From NCBI RefSeq assembly GCF_028401415.2, contig NZ_CP171821.2:62001-126000 (forward strand): DNA of 64,000 nucleotides. Reading direction: 5' to 3'. Position numbers and translations under genes: made by a program. The notes under the pieces are model-generated. The model saw nothing but the letters and a program-made list of their open reading frames with translations, did no database searches and was not told the DNA's origin. Within the stretch, counting starts at the first letter, position 1; every line of letters starts with the position of its first letter. This document shows, piece after piece, positions 52,279 to 60,179 of the stretch. The DNA is from Glaciecola sp028401415. GTDB lineage: Bacteria > Pseudomonadota > Gammaproteobacteria > Enterobacterales > Alteromonadaceae.

Positions 52279-52853
52279 TTAATCAGCCCAGTAAAACCCA
52301 TAAACGCCAGTGACATCAACCCAGCCGTAATCATGGCAATTGACGCGCCTTTAAACGGAGTGGGTACATCGGCAGCTGCCAAACGCTCGCGCATGGCAGA
52401 AAATAGAATAAGAACAAACGAAAAACCCACAGCAGCGCCAAATCCATAGACTATAGACTCCACAAAATTGTGCTGTTTAGTTGTGTTTAATAAAGCAACG
52501 CCTAACACGGCGCAGTTAGTCGTGATCAGCGGTAAAAATATCCCTAATAGGCGATACAAACTAGGGCTAGTTTTCCGCACGACCATTTCCGTAAATTGCA
52601 CCACAACAGCTATCACCAAAATAAAGCTCAACGTACGCAAATACTCAATACCTAAAGGACTGAGAATATAAGTCTCTACCAAATAACTGCTCATCGAAGC
52701 AAGTGTCAGCACAAAAGTAGTCGCCATGGACATGCCCATAGCGGTCTCTAATTTGCCGGATACACCCATGAATGGGCACAGCCCTAGAAACTGAACCAAA
52801 ACAAAATTGTTCACCAAGACCGTGCCCAGCAGTAATAGTAATAATTCAGTCAT
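52275..52853 (-). CDS. rsxA: Electron transport complex subunit RsxA
   Basis: RsxA is a six-helix membrane subunit that shares the [2Fe-2S] cluster with RsxE. From the ATG at 52853 the protein has 192 residues, against 193 in E. coli. It begins TELLLLLLGTVLVNNFVLVQFLGLCPFMGVSGKLETAMGMS. The cluster cysteines are in LGLCPFMG and ITTNCAVLGVALL. A 21-codon upstream extension to 52916 does not match the family. It is the first gene of rsxABCDGE-nth. No SoxR-type operator is visible upstream. Confidence 0.96.
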   Translation of the reverse strand: MTELLLLLLGTVLVNNFVLVQFLGLCPFMGVSGKLETAMGMSMATTFVLTLASMSSYLVETYILSPLGIEYLRTLSFILVIAVVVQFTEMVVRKTSPSLYRLLGIFLPLITTNCAVLGVALLNTTKQHNFVESIVYGFGAAVGFSFVLILFSAMRERLAAADVPTPFKGASIAMITAGLMSLAFMGFTGLIK

Positions 52854-53091
52854 CAATAGTCGGTTTAAAATTTGTTTGTGTAAAAACTGTGCAAAAGAGC
52901 GGAAGCTCAAATCCAAGTCTATGAAGCCTAATCATAAGTCACGCGTTCAACGCATGAGCGCGACAACGCAAAACCAGCGAATTATCGCTTGTTCAGGGTG
53001 ATTTAACAATACGAAATCAGATTAAAATAGACGCTTGGAATTTAAGATGTACGACAAATGATACAAGGCATCGTCCGAAGACTGAGAAAAG

Positions 53092-53168
53092 TGGCTCCCC
53101 CTCCCCGACTCGAACGGGGGACCTGCGGATTAACAGTCCGTCGCTCTAACCAACTGAGCTAAGGGGGA
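53092..53168 (-). tRNA. tRNA-Asn (GTT)
   Basis: The 77-nt minus-strand gene folds as a cloverleaf with a 7-bp TCCCCCT/AGGGGGA acceptor stem. The anticodon loop is CTGTTAA, so the anticodon is GTT (asparagine). The T arm contains GTTCGAGTC, and CCA is encoded. It is the second, downstream copy of an identical pair, separated by 27 nt. Confidence 0.97.
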
Positions 53169-53195
53169 ATTTTGTGTGCGTTTTCGTTGAAAAGA

Positions 53196-53272
53196 TGGCT
53201 CCCCCTCCCCGACTCGAACGGGGGACCTGCGGATTAACAGTCCGTCGCTCTAACCAACTGAGCTAAGGGGGA
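53196..53272 (-). tRNA. tRNA-Asn (GTT)
   Basis: It is identical over 77 nt to the copy at 53092-53168, with the same GTT anticodon, stems and encoded CCA. The two probably come from one transcript started at the promoter listed at 53294-53322. Confidence 0.97.
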
Positions 53273-53293
53273 CCGGTCTTTCAACGGATGCGC

Positions 53294-53322
53294 ATATTAA
53301 TGAGCATCCACATTGCTGTCAA
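53294..53322 (-). promoter_or_regulatory. Sigma70 promoter of the tRNA-Asn pair
   Basis: On the minus strand, a perfect -35 TTGACA (53317-53322) is separated by 17 bp from a -10 TAATAT (53294-53299). A GC-rich discriminator (GCGC) follows, as in stringently controlled stable-RNA promoters. The -10 lies 21 bp before the first tRNA base. It looks strong. Confidence 0.8.
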
Positions 53323-53583
53323 TAAACAATTGAGGTTTTTTCATCTATCGCGATATTTTTCTCAAGGTCTTTACGCAAGTTTTTAAGATAATGCTAAGCT
53401 TGAGTCGAAGAAATATTTCACGTTTTTTCGTATTTTTAAATAGCAAATGTCAATCGCATATAGTAGCGGTGTATTACAAATAAGAGACGCATTAACTGGC
53501 TAGCGTTGTTTTTATTACTTATAACCAAAATAATATAATAAGCTAGATGTAATCGTTTTTTCGTATTAAAAAAGTCTTGATCA

Positions 53584-53599
53584 CTGTGTGTATTTACAG
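53584..53599. promoter_or_regulatory. Perfect LexA box (CTGT-N8-ACAG)
   Basis: The 16-bp CTGTGTGTATTTACAG exactly fits the CTGT-N8-ACAG SOS consensus; the flanking A on each side also matches the longer E. coli form. It overlaps the -35 of a plus-strand promoter (TTTACA 53593-53598, 16 bp, TAATAT 53615-53620). SOS control of the transcript toward MATE and uvrB is therefore plausible. Confidence 0.7.
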
Positions 53600-53620
53600 C
53601 ACTTCATAAATCTGTAATAT
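53593..53620 (+). promoter_or_regulatory. Promoter under the LexA box
   Basis: TTTACA (53593-53598) and TAATAT (53615-53620) are 16 bp apart, a near-consensus sigma70 pair on the plus strand. The -35 is inside the LexA box, so LexA binding would block RNA polymerase. The predicted start is near 53627, about 480 nt before MATE. Confidence 0.6.
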
Positions 53621-53705
53621 AGCGATGGCAGTCGAATGGTTAGTAACGACTTACATAAGGTTTTGTCTATTTGCACCAATCAACCGTCATTCTTAAGGCG
53701 CAGCC

Positions 53706-53732
53706 ACTTATCCACTTTTTCTGTGGATAAGT
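53706..53732. promoter_or_regulatory. Inverted pair of DnaA boxes
   Basis: A perfect 10-bp inverted repeat ACTTATCCAC/GTGGATAAGT with a 7-nt spacer gives one exact DnaA box TTATCCACA (minus strand, 53722-53730) and one 8-of-9 box (53708-53716). No T run follows, so it is not a terminator. A third weaker box (TTGTCCACA) lies on the minus strand at 53869-53877. Confidence 0.55.
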
Positions 53733-54111
53733 CTGTGTATTAAAATGCGGACATGACGGAAAAAGTTTTACGTGCTATGTCAATAAAAAAAATCGCTTTT
53801 TTATGAAAAAATTACTTTTCTTATTGAAATCAGCTACTTAAAATTTTTTATACATTTTAAAATAAAGTTGTGGACAAAACACGTTCTAACACGTAACACC
53901 CTGTGTGTTATTTTTAAGATGAAAAACTAAAATCTTGATTTGTCAATGCTTTGACTGAGACTTATGTCATTTTTATGACAGTTAATATTTATAAGCATAA
54001 TGTAAATTATTGATTGTAAGAGAAGTTTTTCGAACAACTAAATCGATTTTTCTGGACGTTTTATTTATTCCAGCAAAACCAACATGAGATTTGAATATAA
54101 GTGATAACTTT

Positions 54112-55491
54112 GTGAGTCGAAGGCCCAGAGATCTGACGAGCGGTGACATCGCAAGCACCCTAAAAAGCATGACGCTCCCGATGATCATCGGCATGATCAT
54201 GTTGATGACATTTTCGCTGGTTGATACTTACTTCGTAAGCCTTTTGGGAACCGAGCAATTAGCCGCTATCAGTTTTACTTTCCCCGTCACTTTTACGGTT
54301 ATTAGTCTAAACATTGGGCTAGGCATTGGCGCGTCAGCGGTTATTGGTAAGTTCTTAGGAAGCGGTGAAAGTGAGCATGCAAAGGCCATTGCTAGCGGCT
54401 CGCTTATGCTCTCTGTCATTTTGGTCAGTGGTTTGTGTTTTATTGGCTATTTGCTCATTGAACCGATTTTCTATGCAATGGGTGCCACCGATAATCTTAT
54501 GCCTTACATTCGCGACTATATGTCGGTCTGGTATTTATCAGGCGTGTTACTTGCCATTCCTATGGTGGGTAATAGCGTGCTTCGGGCGGCGGGCGATACA
54601 AAAACTCCCAGTATTATAATGGCAGCGGGAGGCGGCATAAACGCCTTGCTCGATCCCATATTAATCTTTGGTTTCGGACCGATTCCAGCGTTTGGCATTA
54701 TGGGCGCCGCTATTGCAACCTGTATTGCTTGGGCCGTTTGTGTGGTTTGGATACTTTACTTGTTGGCGTACCAACGAAAGCTAATAGAACCTCGTTTACT
54801 CAACTACACTGATTTCAAACATGCAGCGAGAGGGGTACTGAGCATTGGCATCCCGGCAGCGGGTGCGAATATGCTGACGCCAATTGCAGGCGGTGTATTA
54901 ACCGCGGTAGTTGCAACATATGGCGCAGAAGCTGTCGCTGCATGGGGGGTAGGGAATCGGCTCGAGTCAATGGCAAGTATATTAGTGCTCGCTTTGTCAA
55001 TGTCGCTTCCCCCGTTCATAAGCCAGAATTTTGGTGCAAATCAATTTGACCGCATAAAAACGGCCTATCGAATCAGTTTACAATTTGTAATGGTGTTTCA
55101 ACTTGCCATGTTTGCCGTATTGGCACTTAGCGCACCGTTTATTGCTGAGGCATTCGCAAAAGAAGAAGTGGTAAGTGATTATATTCAACTCTTTTTATTA
55201 ATTGTGCCTATTGGCTATGGACTGCAAGGCATCATTATTCTTACCAATTCCTCTTTTAATGCACTTCATAGGCCTATGTCCGCGCTCATTTTAAGCGTGG
55301 TGCGACTTTTTGTATGCTATGTGCCGATTGCGTACCTAGGCAGCATGCTTTTTGGCCTCCATGGCTTATTTTGGGGGTGTGTGGTAGCAAATTTTGTGAC
55401 CGCCGTGCTCTCATATTATTGGTTTACGAAAGAATTAAGTGAGCAGCAGCATCGATTTGAAGCAAGCGTTCTTGCAAAGAACGTGACTTAA
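54112..55491 (+). CDS. MATE-family multidrug efflux transporter
   Basis: MATE proteins export drugs and cationic compounds in exchange for sodium or protons. The protein (459-466 residues by start) has twelve hydrophobic segments in two halves with the family layout. The first helix has MIIGMIMLMTFSLVDTYFVSLLGTEQLAAISF; the second half holds GIPAAGANMLTPIAGGVLTAVVATYGAEAVAAWGVGNRLESMA. I prefer the GTG at 54112 with an AAGTGA site; a TTG at 54091 has no ribosome site. It lies 30 bp upstream of uvrB on the same strand and may share its transcript. Confidence 0.88.
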   Translation: MSRRPRDLTSGDIASTLKSMTLPMIIGMIMLMTFSLVDTYFVSLLGTEQLAAISFTFPVTFTVISLNIGLGIGASAVIGKFLGSGESEHAKAIASGSLMLSVILVSGLCFIGYLLIEPIFYAMGATDNLMPYIRDYMSVWYLSGVLLAIPMVGNSVLRAAGDTKTPSIIMAAGGGINALLDPILIFGFGPIPAFGIMGAAIATCIAWAVCVVWILYLLAYQRKLIEPRLLNYTDFKHAARGVLSIGIPAAGANMLTPIAGGVLTAVVATYGAEAVAAWGVGNRLESMASILVLALSMSLPPFISQNFGANQFDRIKTAYRISLQFVMVFQLAMFAVLALSAPFIAEAFAKEEVVSDYIQLFLLIVPIGYGLQGIIILTNSSFNALHRPMSALILSVVRLFVCYVPIAYLGSMLFGLHGLFWGCVVANFVTAVLSYYWFTKELSEQQHRFEASVLAKNVT

Positions 55492-55521
55492 ATTAAATGA
55501 CAATGTGAAATTAGGAAATGA

Positions 55522-57540
55522 ATGAGTAAAGGTTTTGATTTAGTCTCAAAGTATTCTCCAGCAGGTGATCAACCACAAGCGATTGATGCTCTGGTCGATG
55601 GACTCGACAGCGGCCTTGCTCGCCAAACACTTTTAGGTGTAACCGGATCCGGTAAGACCTTCTCAATGGCGAATATTATATCTCAAGTGCAGCGTCCAAC
55701 GCTTATACTTGCTCACAACAAAACGCTTGCGGCGCAGTTATACGGGGAAATGAAAGACTTTTTTCCAAATAACGCAGTTGAATACTTCGTGTCTTACTAT
55801 GACTATTATCAGCCTGAAGCCTATGTGCCAAGCACTGATACCTTTATTGAAAAAGACGCCTCTATTAATGATCACATTGAGCAAATGCGTTTGTCGGCAA
55901 CAAAGGCGCTGATGGAGCGCAGGGACGTGGTGATTGTCGCTTCGGTGTCGGCGATTTATGGTTTGGGCGATCCACAAAGCTATATGAAAATGCTCCTGCA
56001 TTTGCGAAAAGGCGATTTGATGGACCAAAGAGATATATTACGTCGCTTGGCCGAATTACAGTATAAACGCAATGACATTGCTTTTGAGCGCGGAACCTTT
56101 CGCGTGCGTGGTGATGTAATCGATATTTTTCCTGCTGATTCTGAAAAACAGGCGGTTCGCGTACAGCTATTTGATGAAGAAATTGAAAAAATATCTTTGT
56201 TTGACCCGCTAACAGGAGCCGTCGACAAAGACGTTATTCGCACTACCGTATTCCCGAAAACGCATTATGTGACGCCGCGTGAGAAGATAATTGATGCGAT
56301 TGAGCATATTAAAAATGAACTAGGTGATCGCCAAAAACAGTTAAAAGAAAATCACAAGCTCTTAGAGGAACAAAGAATATCTCAACGTACACAGTTTGAT
56401 ATTGAGATGATGTTAGAGCTGGGTTATTGCTCTGGTATTGAAAACTACTCTCGCTATTTGTCAGGCAGAGCGCCCGGTGAGCCCCCCCCAACATTGCTCG
56501 ATTATTTCCCAGCGGACGGATTGTTGTTTATTGATGAGAGTCATGTAACCGTGTCGCAAATAGGTGCAATGTATAAGGGCGATCGCTCGCGCAAAGAAAC
56601 GCTGGTGGAGTACGGTTTTCGTTTGCCCTCTGCGCTCGATAATCGTCCGCTCAAGTTTGAAGAATTTGAACATATCTCTCCGCAAACTATCTACGTGTCG
56701 GCAACGCCGGGCAATTACGAGCTGGAAAAATCAGATGGAGACGTAGTTGAACAAGTGGTGCGGCCCACTGGCTTGCTCGACCCCGAAATTGAAGTGCGTC
56801 CGGTCGCAACGCAAGTAGATGATGTGCTGTCTGAAATTCATAAGCGTGTTGAGCTAAATGAACGTGTATTGATTACGACCTTAACCAAACGAATGTCGGA
56901 AGATTTGACCGAGTATCTGGCTGAGCATGGTGTTCGAGTAAGGTATTTACATTCAGACATTGACACCGTTGAGCGTATCGAAATTATTCGCGATTTGCGC
57001 ATAGGTAAATTTGATGTGTTGGTGGGTATAAACCTATTACGAGAGGGCTTGGATATGCCTGAAGTATCATTGGTTGCCATTTTAGATGCAGATAAAGAAG
57101 GCTTCTTGCGTGCAGAAAAGTCTTTAATTCAAACCATAGGTCGCGCCGCACGTCACCTTAATGGCCGCGCTATTTTATACGCCGATAGAGTCACCGGCTC
57201 AATGCGCAAAGCCATTGATGAAACTGATCGCCGACGTGAAAAACAAAAAGCTCACAACCTTGAGAACGGTATAGAGCCTCAACAGTTAAATAAGCCCATC
57301 ACTGATATCATGGATGTAGGGGACAGCTCTGCGCACCCAGCATCAAGTAAGGTAAAACTGAAGAAGGTTGCAGACAAGCAAAAAGCGAAGAAGGCCTCAT
57401 CGGTTACCGAAATGATGTCGCAAATTGCTGATTTGGAAAAACGTATGTTTGAATATGCCAGAGATTTAGAATTTGAAAAAGCGGCATCGTTGCGAGACGA
57501 AGTCGAAACCTTGCGCGCAGAGGTAGTTAAGCTCTCCTAG
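55522..57540 (+). CDS. uvrB: Excinuclease ABC subunit B
   Basis: UvrB verifies damaged DNA after UvrA loading and prepares it for UvrC incision. The 672-residue protein has Walker A in GVTGSGKTFSMAN, the beta-hairpin YYDYYQPEAYVPSTDTFIEKD, and a DExx motif DGLLFIDESHVTVSQ. Motifs V and VI are GLDMPEVSLVAILDADKEGFLR and IQTIGRAARHLNGRAILYAD. The C-terminal UVR domain for UvrC is MSQIADLEKRMFEYARDLEFEKAASLRDEV. Length matches E. coli (673). An AGGA site lies before the ATG. A LexA box is about 1.9 kb upstream, before MATE. Confidence 0.98.
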   Translation: MSKGFDLVSKYSPAGDQPQAIDALVDGLDSGLARQTLLGVTGSGKTFSMANIISQVQRPTLILAHNKTLAAQLYGEMKDFFPNNAVEYFVSYYDYYQPEAYVPSTDTFIEKDASINDHIEQMRLSATKALMERRDVVIVASVSAIYGLGDPQSYMKMLLHLRKGDLMDQRDILRRLAELQYKRNDIAFERGTFRVRGDVIDIFPADSEKQAVRVQLFDEEIEKISLFDPLTGAVDKDVIRTTVFPKTHYVTPREKIIDAIEHIKNELGDRQKQLKENHKLLEEQRISQRTQFDIEMMLELGYCSGIENYSRYLSGRAPGEPPPTLLDYFPADGLLFIDESHVTVSQIGAMYKGDRSRKETLVEYGFRLPSALDNRPLKFEEFEHISPQTIYVSATPGNYELEKSDGDVVEQVVRPTGLLDPEIEVRPVATQVDDVLSEIHKRVELNERVLITTLTKRMSEDLTEYLAEHGVRVRYLHSDIDTVERIEIIRDLRIGKFDVLVGINLLREGLDMPEVSLVAILDADKEGFLRAEKSLIQTIGRAARHLNGRAILYADRVTGSMRKAIDETDRRREKQKAHNLENGIEPQQLNKPITDIMDVGDSSAHPASSKVKLKKVADKQKAKKASSVTEMMSQIADLEKRMFEYARDLEFEKAASLRDEVETLRAEVVKLS

Positions 57541-57568
57541 TTTCTTTGCACTTGGATGTATTCGTTTG

Positions 57569-57590
57569 TAGCAGCGAAAATAAGCTGCTA
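57569..57590. terminator. Hairpin downstream of uvrB
   Basis: A perfect 7-bp inverted repeat TAGCAGC/GCTGCTA (57569-57575, 57584-57590) with an 8-nt loop lies 28 bp after the uvrB stop. It lacks a T run, so it may be only a weak terminator. Confidence 0.35.
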
Positions 57591-57609
57591 TTCACAAAAA
57601 GAGTAAAGT

Positions 57610-57639
57610 TTAAGTTATATAAAACGATAACTAACTTAA
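57610..57639. promoter_or_regulatory. Candidate LysR-type binding site
   Basis: A perfect 8-bp inverted repeat TTAAGTTA/TAACTTAA (57610-57617, 57632-57639) with a 14-nt spacer lies about 100 bp before the LysR start. LysR proteins commonly autoregulate through such T-N11-A dyads. Confidence 0.4.
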
Positions 57640-57742
57640 GATTATTAAAAATTGCTTCTGTTTGGCACGCATTGTGAAAGTCGCAATACATATTCAAAGC
57701 AAACGCGTTTCACTAGCGTCATACTTTTTTTGAGGATAGATC

Positions 57743-58672
57743 ATGTTAAATCGACTGCAGGAATCTGATATAAAACTTCTGCGTGTTTTTTATGCGGTTG
57801 CATCTTGCAATGGCTTTACTGCCGCAGAGCCGGTGCTTCGCATGCAGCGCCCCAATATTAGCGCGGCAATAAAAAAGCTTGAAGAACGCCTTGATTTGGT
57901 TTTATGTCATCGTGGCCGCGGTGGTTTTCAGATGACGAAAGAGGGTGAGGTGGTTTTTTTGGAAACCAAGCGCATCTTCAATGCTTTTGACAATTTCGTG
58001 TTTAACCTGAAAAGCCTTCACGACGATTATTCGGGGCATATCACTATTGTGTTAATGTCTGGTTTGGCAACGTCGATGCAGCTTGCCGTCGCAAAAGCGG
58101 TTAAAAGCACGATGAAGAAGTTCGATGATATTCATGTGAACATTCAAACACGATTGTATAACGAAGTTGAGCATGTTGCGCTTTCGGGCGAGTGTCATTT
58201 AGTGTTGTCTACTTATGATATGGTTAAGCCAGAGTCGGTGATGTTTCATCCAGTGGGTATCGCAACAGAGGGGCGTTTGTATTGTTCTCCAACGCACCCT
58301 CTAGCACGCTATAGAGAGGCGGATGCCTTGCCAGATAATGTCAATATAGAAGACTATCCTGCAATTGGCATCTCGGGTTTGTCATCATCTAATTATATAC
58401 ATAATGACAAAAGGCTAAGTATTCAAACTTTTTCAGATTCGTTTGACGTGTGTATGGCAGCAATCATGACTGGCGAATATGTGGGCTTATTGCCTGATTA
58501 CATGGCGAAAGAGCAGGGCGCCGCAACAGGGCTTGTCCCGATTGCTAAGGGTTCCTTATTCCCCTTCGCTCACGACTTATTTGTGATGAATGGCAAAAAC
58601 ACGCGTCTTAACCCAGTATTGCGTCACTGCATTAAAGAAATAGAATATTTCGTCTCTGAAAGTCAGAAGTAG
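57743..58672 (+). CDS. LysR-family transcriptional regulator
   Basis: The 309-residue protein has the LysR winged helix at the N-terminus: LLRVFYAVASCNGFTAAEPVLRMQRPNISAAIKKLEERLDLVLCHRG, followed by the long linker helix. The effector domain (about residues 92-305) has two lobes; the substrate is unknown. A GAGGA ribosome site lies 7 nt before the ATG. The region is flanked by uvrB and queC with no obvious target operon, so it may act on genes elsewhere. Its terminator lies inside the 3' end of queC. Confidence 0.9.
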   Translation: MLNRLQESDIKLLRVFYAVASCNGFTAAEPVLRMQRPNISAAIKKLEERLDLVLCHRGRGGFQMTKEGEVVFLETKRIFNAFDNFVFNLKSLHDDYSGHITIVLMSGLATSMQLAVAKAVKSTMKKFDDIHVNIQTRLYNEVEHVALSGECHLVLSTYDMVKPESVMFHPVGIATEGRLYCSPTHPLARYREADALPDNVNIEDYPAIGISGLSSSNYIHNDKRLSIQTFSDSFDVCMAAIMTGEYVGLLPDYMAKEQGAATGLVPIAKGSLFPFAHDLFVMNGKNTRLNPVLRHCIKEIEYFVSESQK

Positions 58673-58701
58673 CCATAATTGCTGAACAAAGAAAAAACGC
58701 T

Positions 58702-59376
58702 TTAGAAATACGCTATCGGATCGATAGCGTTATTTTTTTCAAACGCTTCTAAGCGCTCCTGACAAGAACCACATTTACCACAGGCTTTTTCTAAGCCCTT
58801 ATAGCAAGTCCACGTTTCACTGTAGTCTAATCCAAGCTCAAGTCCAGTGCGTAAAATGTCGATTTTGTCACTTTGAAGAAATGGTGCACGAATCTCCACT
58901 GGCGAATAATTGGCAATTTGGCAAACAGCGTTCATAGCCTCTACAAACTCGGTTCGACAGTCTGGATATATGGCATGGTCTCCTGAATGAGCACCAAAAT
59001 AGACCGCTTCAGCGTCTATGGAGACCGCATAGCCTACAGCCATGGAAAGCATGATCATATTTCTGTTGGGCACGACGGTCTGTTGCATAGAGGCTTCTTC
59101 ATAGTGCCCTTCAGGTACGTCGATATCGTCGGTCAGTGCAGAGCCTTTAATTAGAGGATTAATATTCGAAACATCAACAAGTTGGAAGGCATATTGGTAT
59201 TTTTCACATACCGCTTTGGCGACATCTAGTTCTTTGCTGTGGCGTTGACCGTAGTTGAAGGCGAGTGCGTGTACTTCATATCCAGCCATATCTGCTTGCC
59301 TTAAAACGGTGTATGAGTCCATTCCGCCTGAATAAATGACCACTACTTTTTTGTTTTGCGCTGCGTGTTGCTGCAT
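58702..59376 (-). CDS. queC: 7-cyano-7-deazaguanine synthase
   Basis: QueC makes preQ0, the queuosine precursor, from 7-carboxy-7-deazaguanine, ATP and ammonia. The 224-residue protein has the PP-loop VVIYSGGMDSYTVL, where SGGMDS replaces the SGGxDS of related enzymes. The zinc-binding cysteines are CYKGLEKACGKCGSCQ in the C-terminal part. I chose the ATG at 59376, with an AGGTGG site; the TTG at 59379 is in frame just before it. It diverges from queE, 104 bp away, and both act in the same pathway. Confidence 0.93.
   Translation of the reverse strand: MQQHAAQNKKVVVIYSGGMDSYTVLRQADMAGYEVHALAFNYGQRHSKELDVAKAVCEKYQYAFQLVDVSNINPLIKGSALTDDIDVPEGHYEEASMQQTVVPNRNMIMLSMAVGYAVSIDAEAVYFGAHSGDHAIYPDCRTEFVEAMNAVCQIANYSPVEIRAPFLQSDKIDILRTGLELGLDYSETWTCYKGLEKACGKCGSCQERLEAFEKNNAIDPIAYF
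58710..58739 (+). terminator. Rho-independent terminator of the LysR gene inside queC
   Basis: A perfect 9-bp stem ACGCTATCG/CGATAGCGT (58710-58718, 58722-58730) with a 3-nt loop is followed by TATTTTTTT. On the plus strand it ends the LysR transcript. It lies within the last codons of queC (stop 58702-58704), so the stem also encodes the QueC tail. Confidence 0.85.
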
Positions 59377-59480
59377 CAACCGTATCCACCTAGATGTGCT
59401 TTATGTGTATACTTAGCATTTTAAGGTATTGGCGCACCAAATCCTATTGCTAATCGCACGCGCAAGCATAAAGGTAGAAG

Positions 59481-60179
59481 ATGACAAACCTGCTGGTTAA
59501 TGAAGTATTTGAATCTATTCAAGGCGAAGGCTCTTACACGGGAGTTCCGTCTATTTTTGTGCGTTTGCAAGGTTGTCCCGTAGGCTGTCCGTGGTGTGAT
59601 ACGCAGCATACTTGGAAAACAAAACCCGATAAGCTGCGCGACCAAAACATCATCATGCGACAATCTGGCGATACTGATGAATATTTTTCTGCTAGTCCTG
59701 ATGATTTGTTTGCTCTATTTAAGCGTGAGAATTACCGCGCAAAACACATTGTGGTCACTGGTGGTGAGCCGTGCATGTTTGATTTACGAGCCTTAACTGC
59801 TGAAGCAAAGCGTCGCGGTTTCAGCACCCAAATTGAGACAAGCGGCACCTTTGAAGTGTTGTGCATCGACGATACATGGGTCACATTGTCGCCTAAAATC
59901 AATATGAAGGGCGGGTATGAGTTGCGCGATGATGCACTTTTGCGTGCAAACGAAATTAAACATCCTGTTGCCATGAAAAAGCATATTCATGAATTAGATG
60001 AAGTGCTTGATACCTTAGGTAACTTGCGCCAACAAGCTGACATTATCGCTTCATACCCGCAGGTATATTTGCAACCTATTAGTATGCAGGCACGTGCCAC
60101 TGAACTTGCGGTGTCTACTTGTATCGAACGCAACTGGCGTTTGTCTTTGCAAACTCATAAATTTATTGGAGTTGAGTAA
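59481..60179 (+). CDS. queE: 7-carboxy-7-deazaguanine synthase
   Basis: QueE is a radical-SAM enzyme that contracts the pterin ring to 7-carboxy-7-deazaguanine. The 232-residue protein has VNEVFESIQGEGSYTGVPSIFVRLQGCPVGCPWCDTQHTW, in which the three cysteines CPVGCPWC hold the [4Fe-4S] cluster as in E. coli. IVVTGGEPCMFDLRAL is the SAM-binding GGE motif. The C-terminus has SLQTHKFIGVE. The stop TAA is directly followed by the ATG of the next gene, so the two are translationally coupled, although their functions seem unrelated. Confidence 0.94.
   Translation: MTNLLVNEVFESIQGEGSYTGVPSIFVRLQGCPVGCPWCDTQHTWKTKPDKLRDQNIIMRQSGDTDEYFSASPDDLFALFKRENYRAKHIVVTGGEPCMFDLRALTAEAKRRGFSTQIETSGTFEVLCIDDTWVTLSPKINMKGGYELRDDALLRANEIKHPVAMKKHIHELDEVLDTLGNLRQQADIIASYPQVYLQPISMQARATELAVSTCIERNWRLSLQTHKFIGVE

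Larger units (their letters stand above)
53273..54111. other. 839-bp non-coding region between tRNA-Asn genes and MATE
   Basis: The region has no supported gene on either strand. It holds the tRNA promoter, a LexA-type box with a promoter (53584-53620), a pair of inverted DnaA boxes (53706-53732) and one more DnaA-like site (53869-53877). It becomes very AT-rich from 53780 to 53880. A 23-codon frame at 53625-53696 starts right at the predicted transcription start. I noted just one GATC site, which argues against a main replication origin. Confidence 0.5.

Noticed and set aside
53706..53732. Rho-independent terminator
   Set aside because: The perfect hairpin is not followed by a T run and its arms are DnaA boxes.
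53273..54111. Chromosomal replication origin
   Set aside because: DnaA boxes are few, I noted a single GATC site, and no dnaA, mnmG or related genes flank it.
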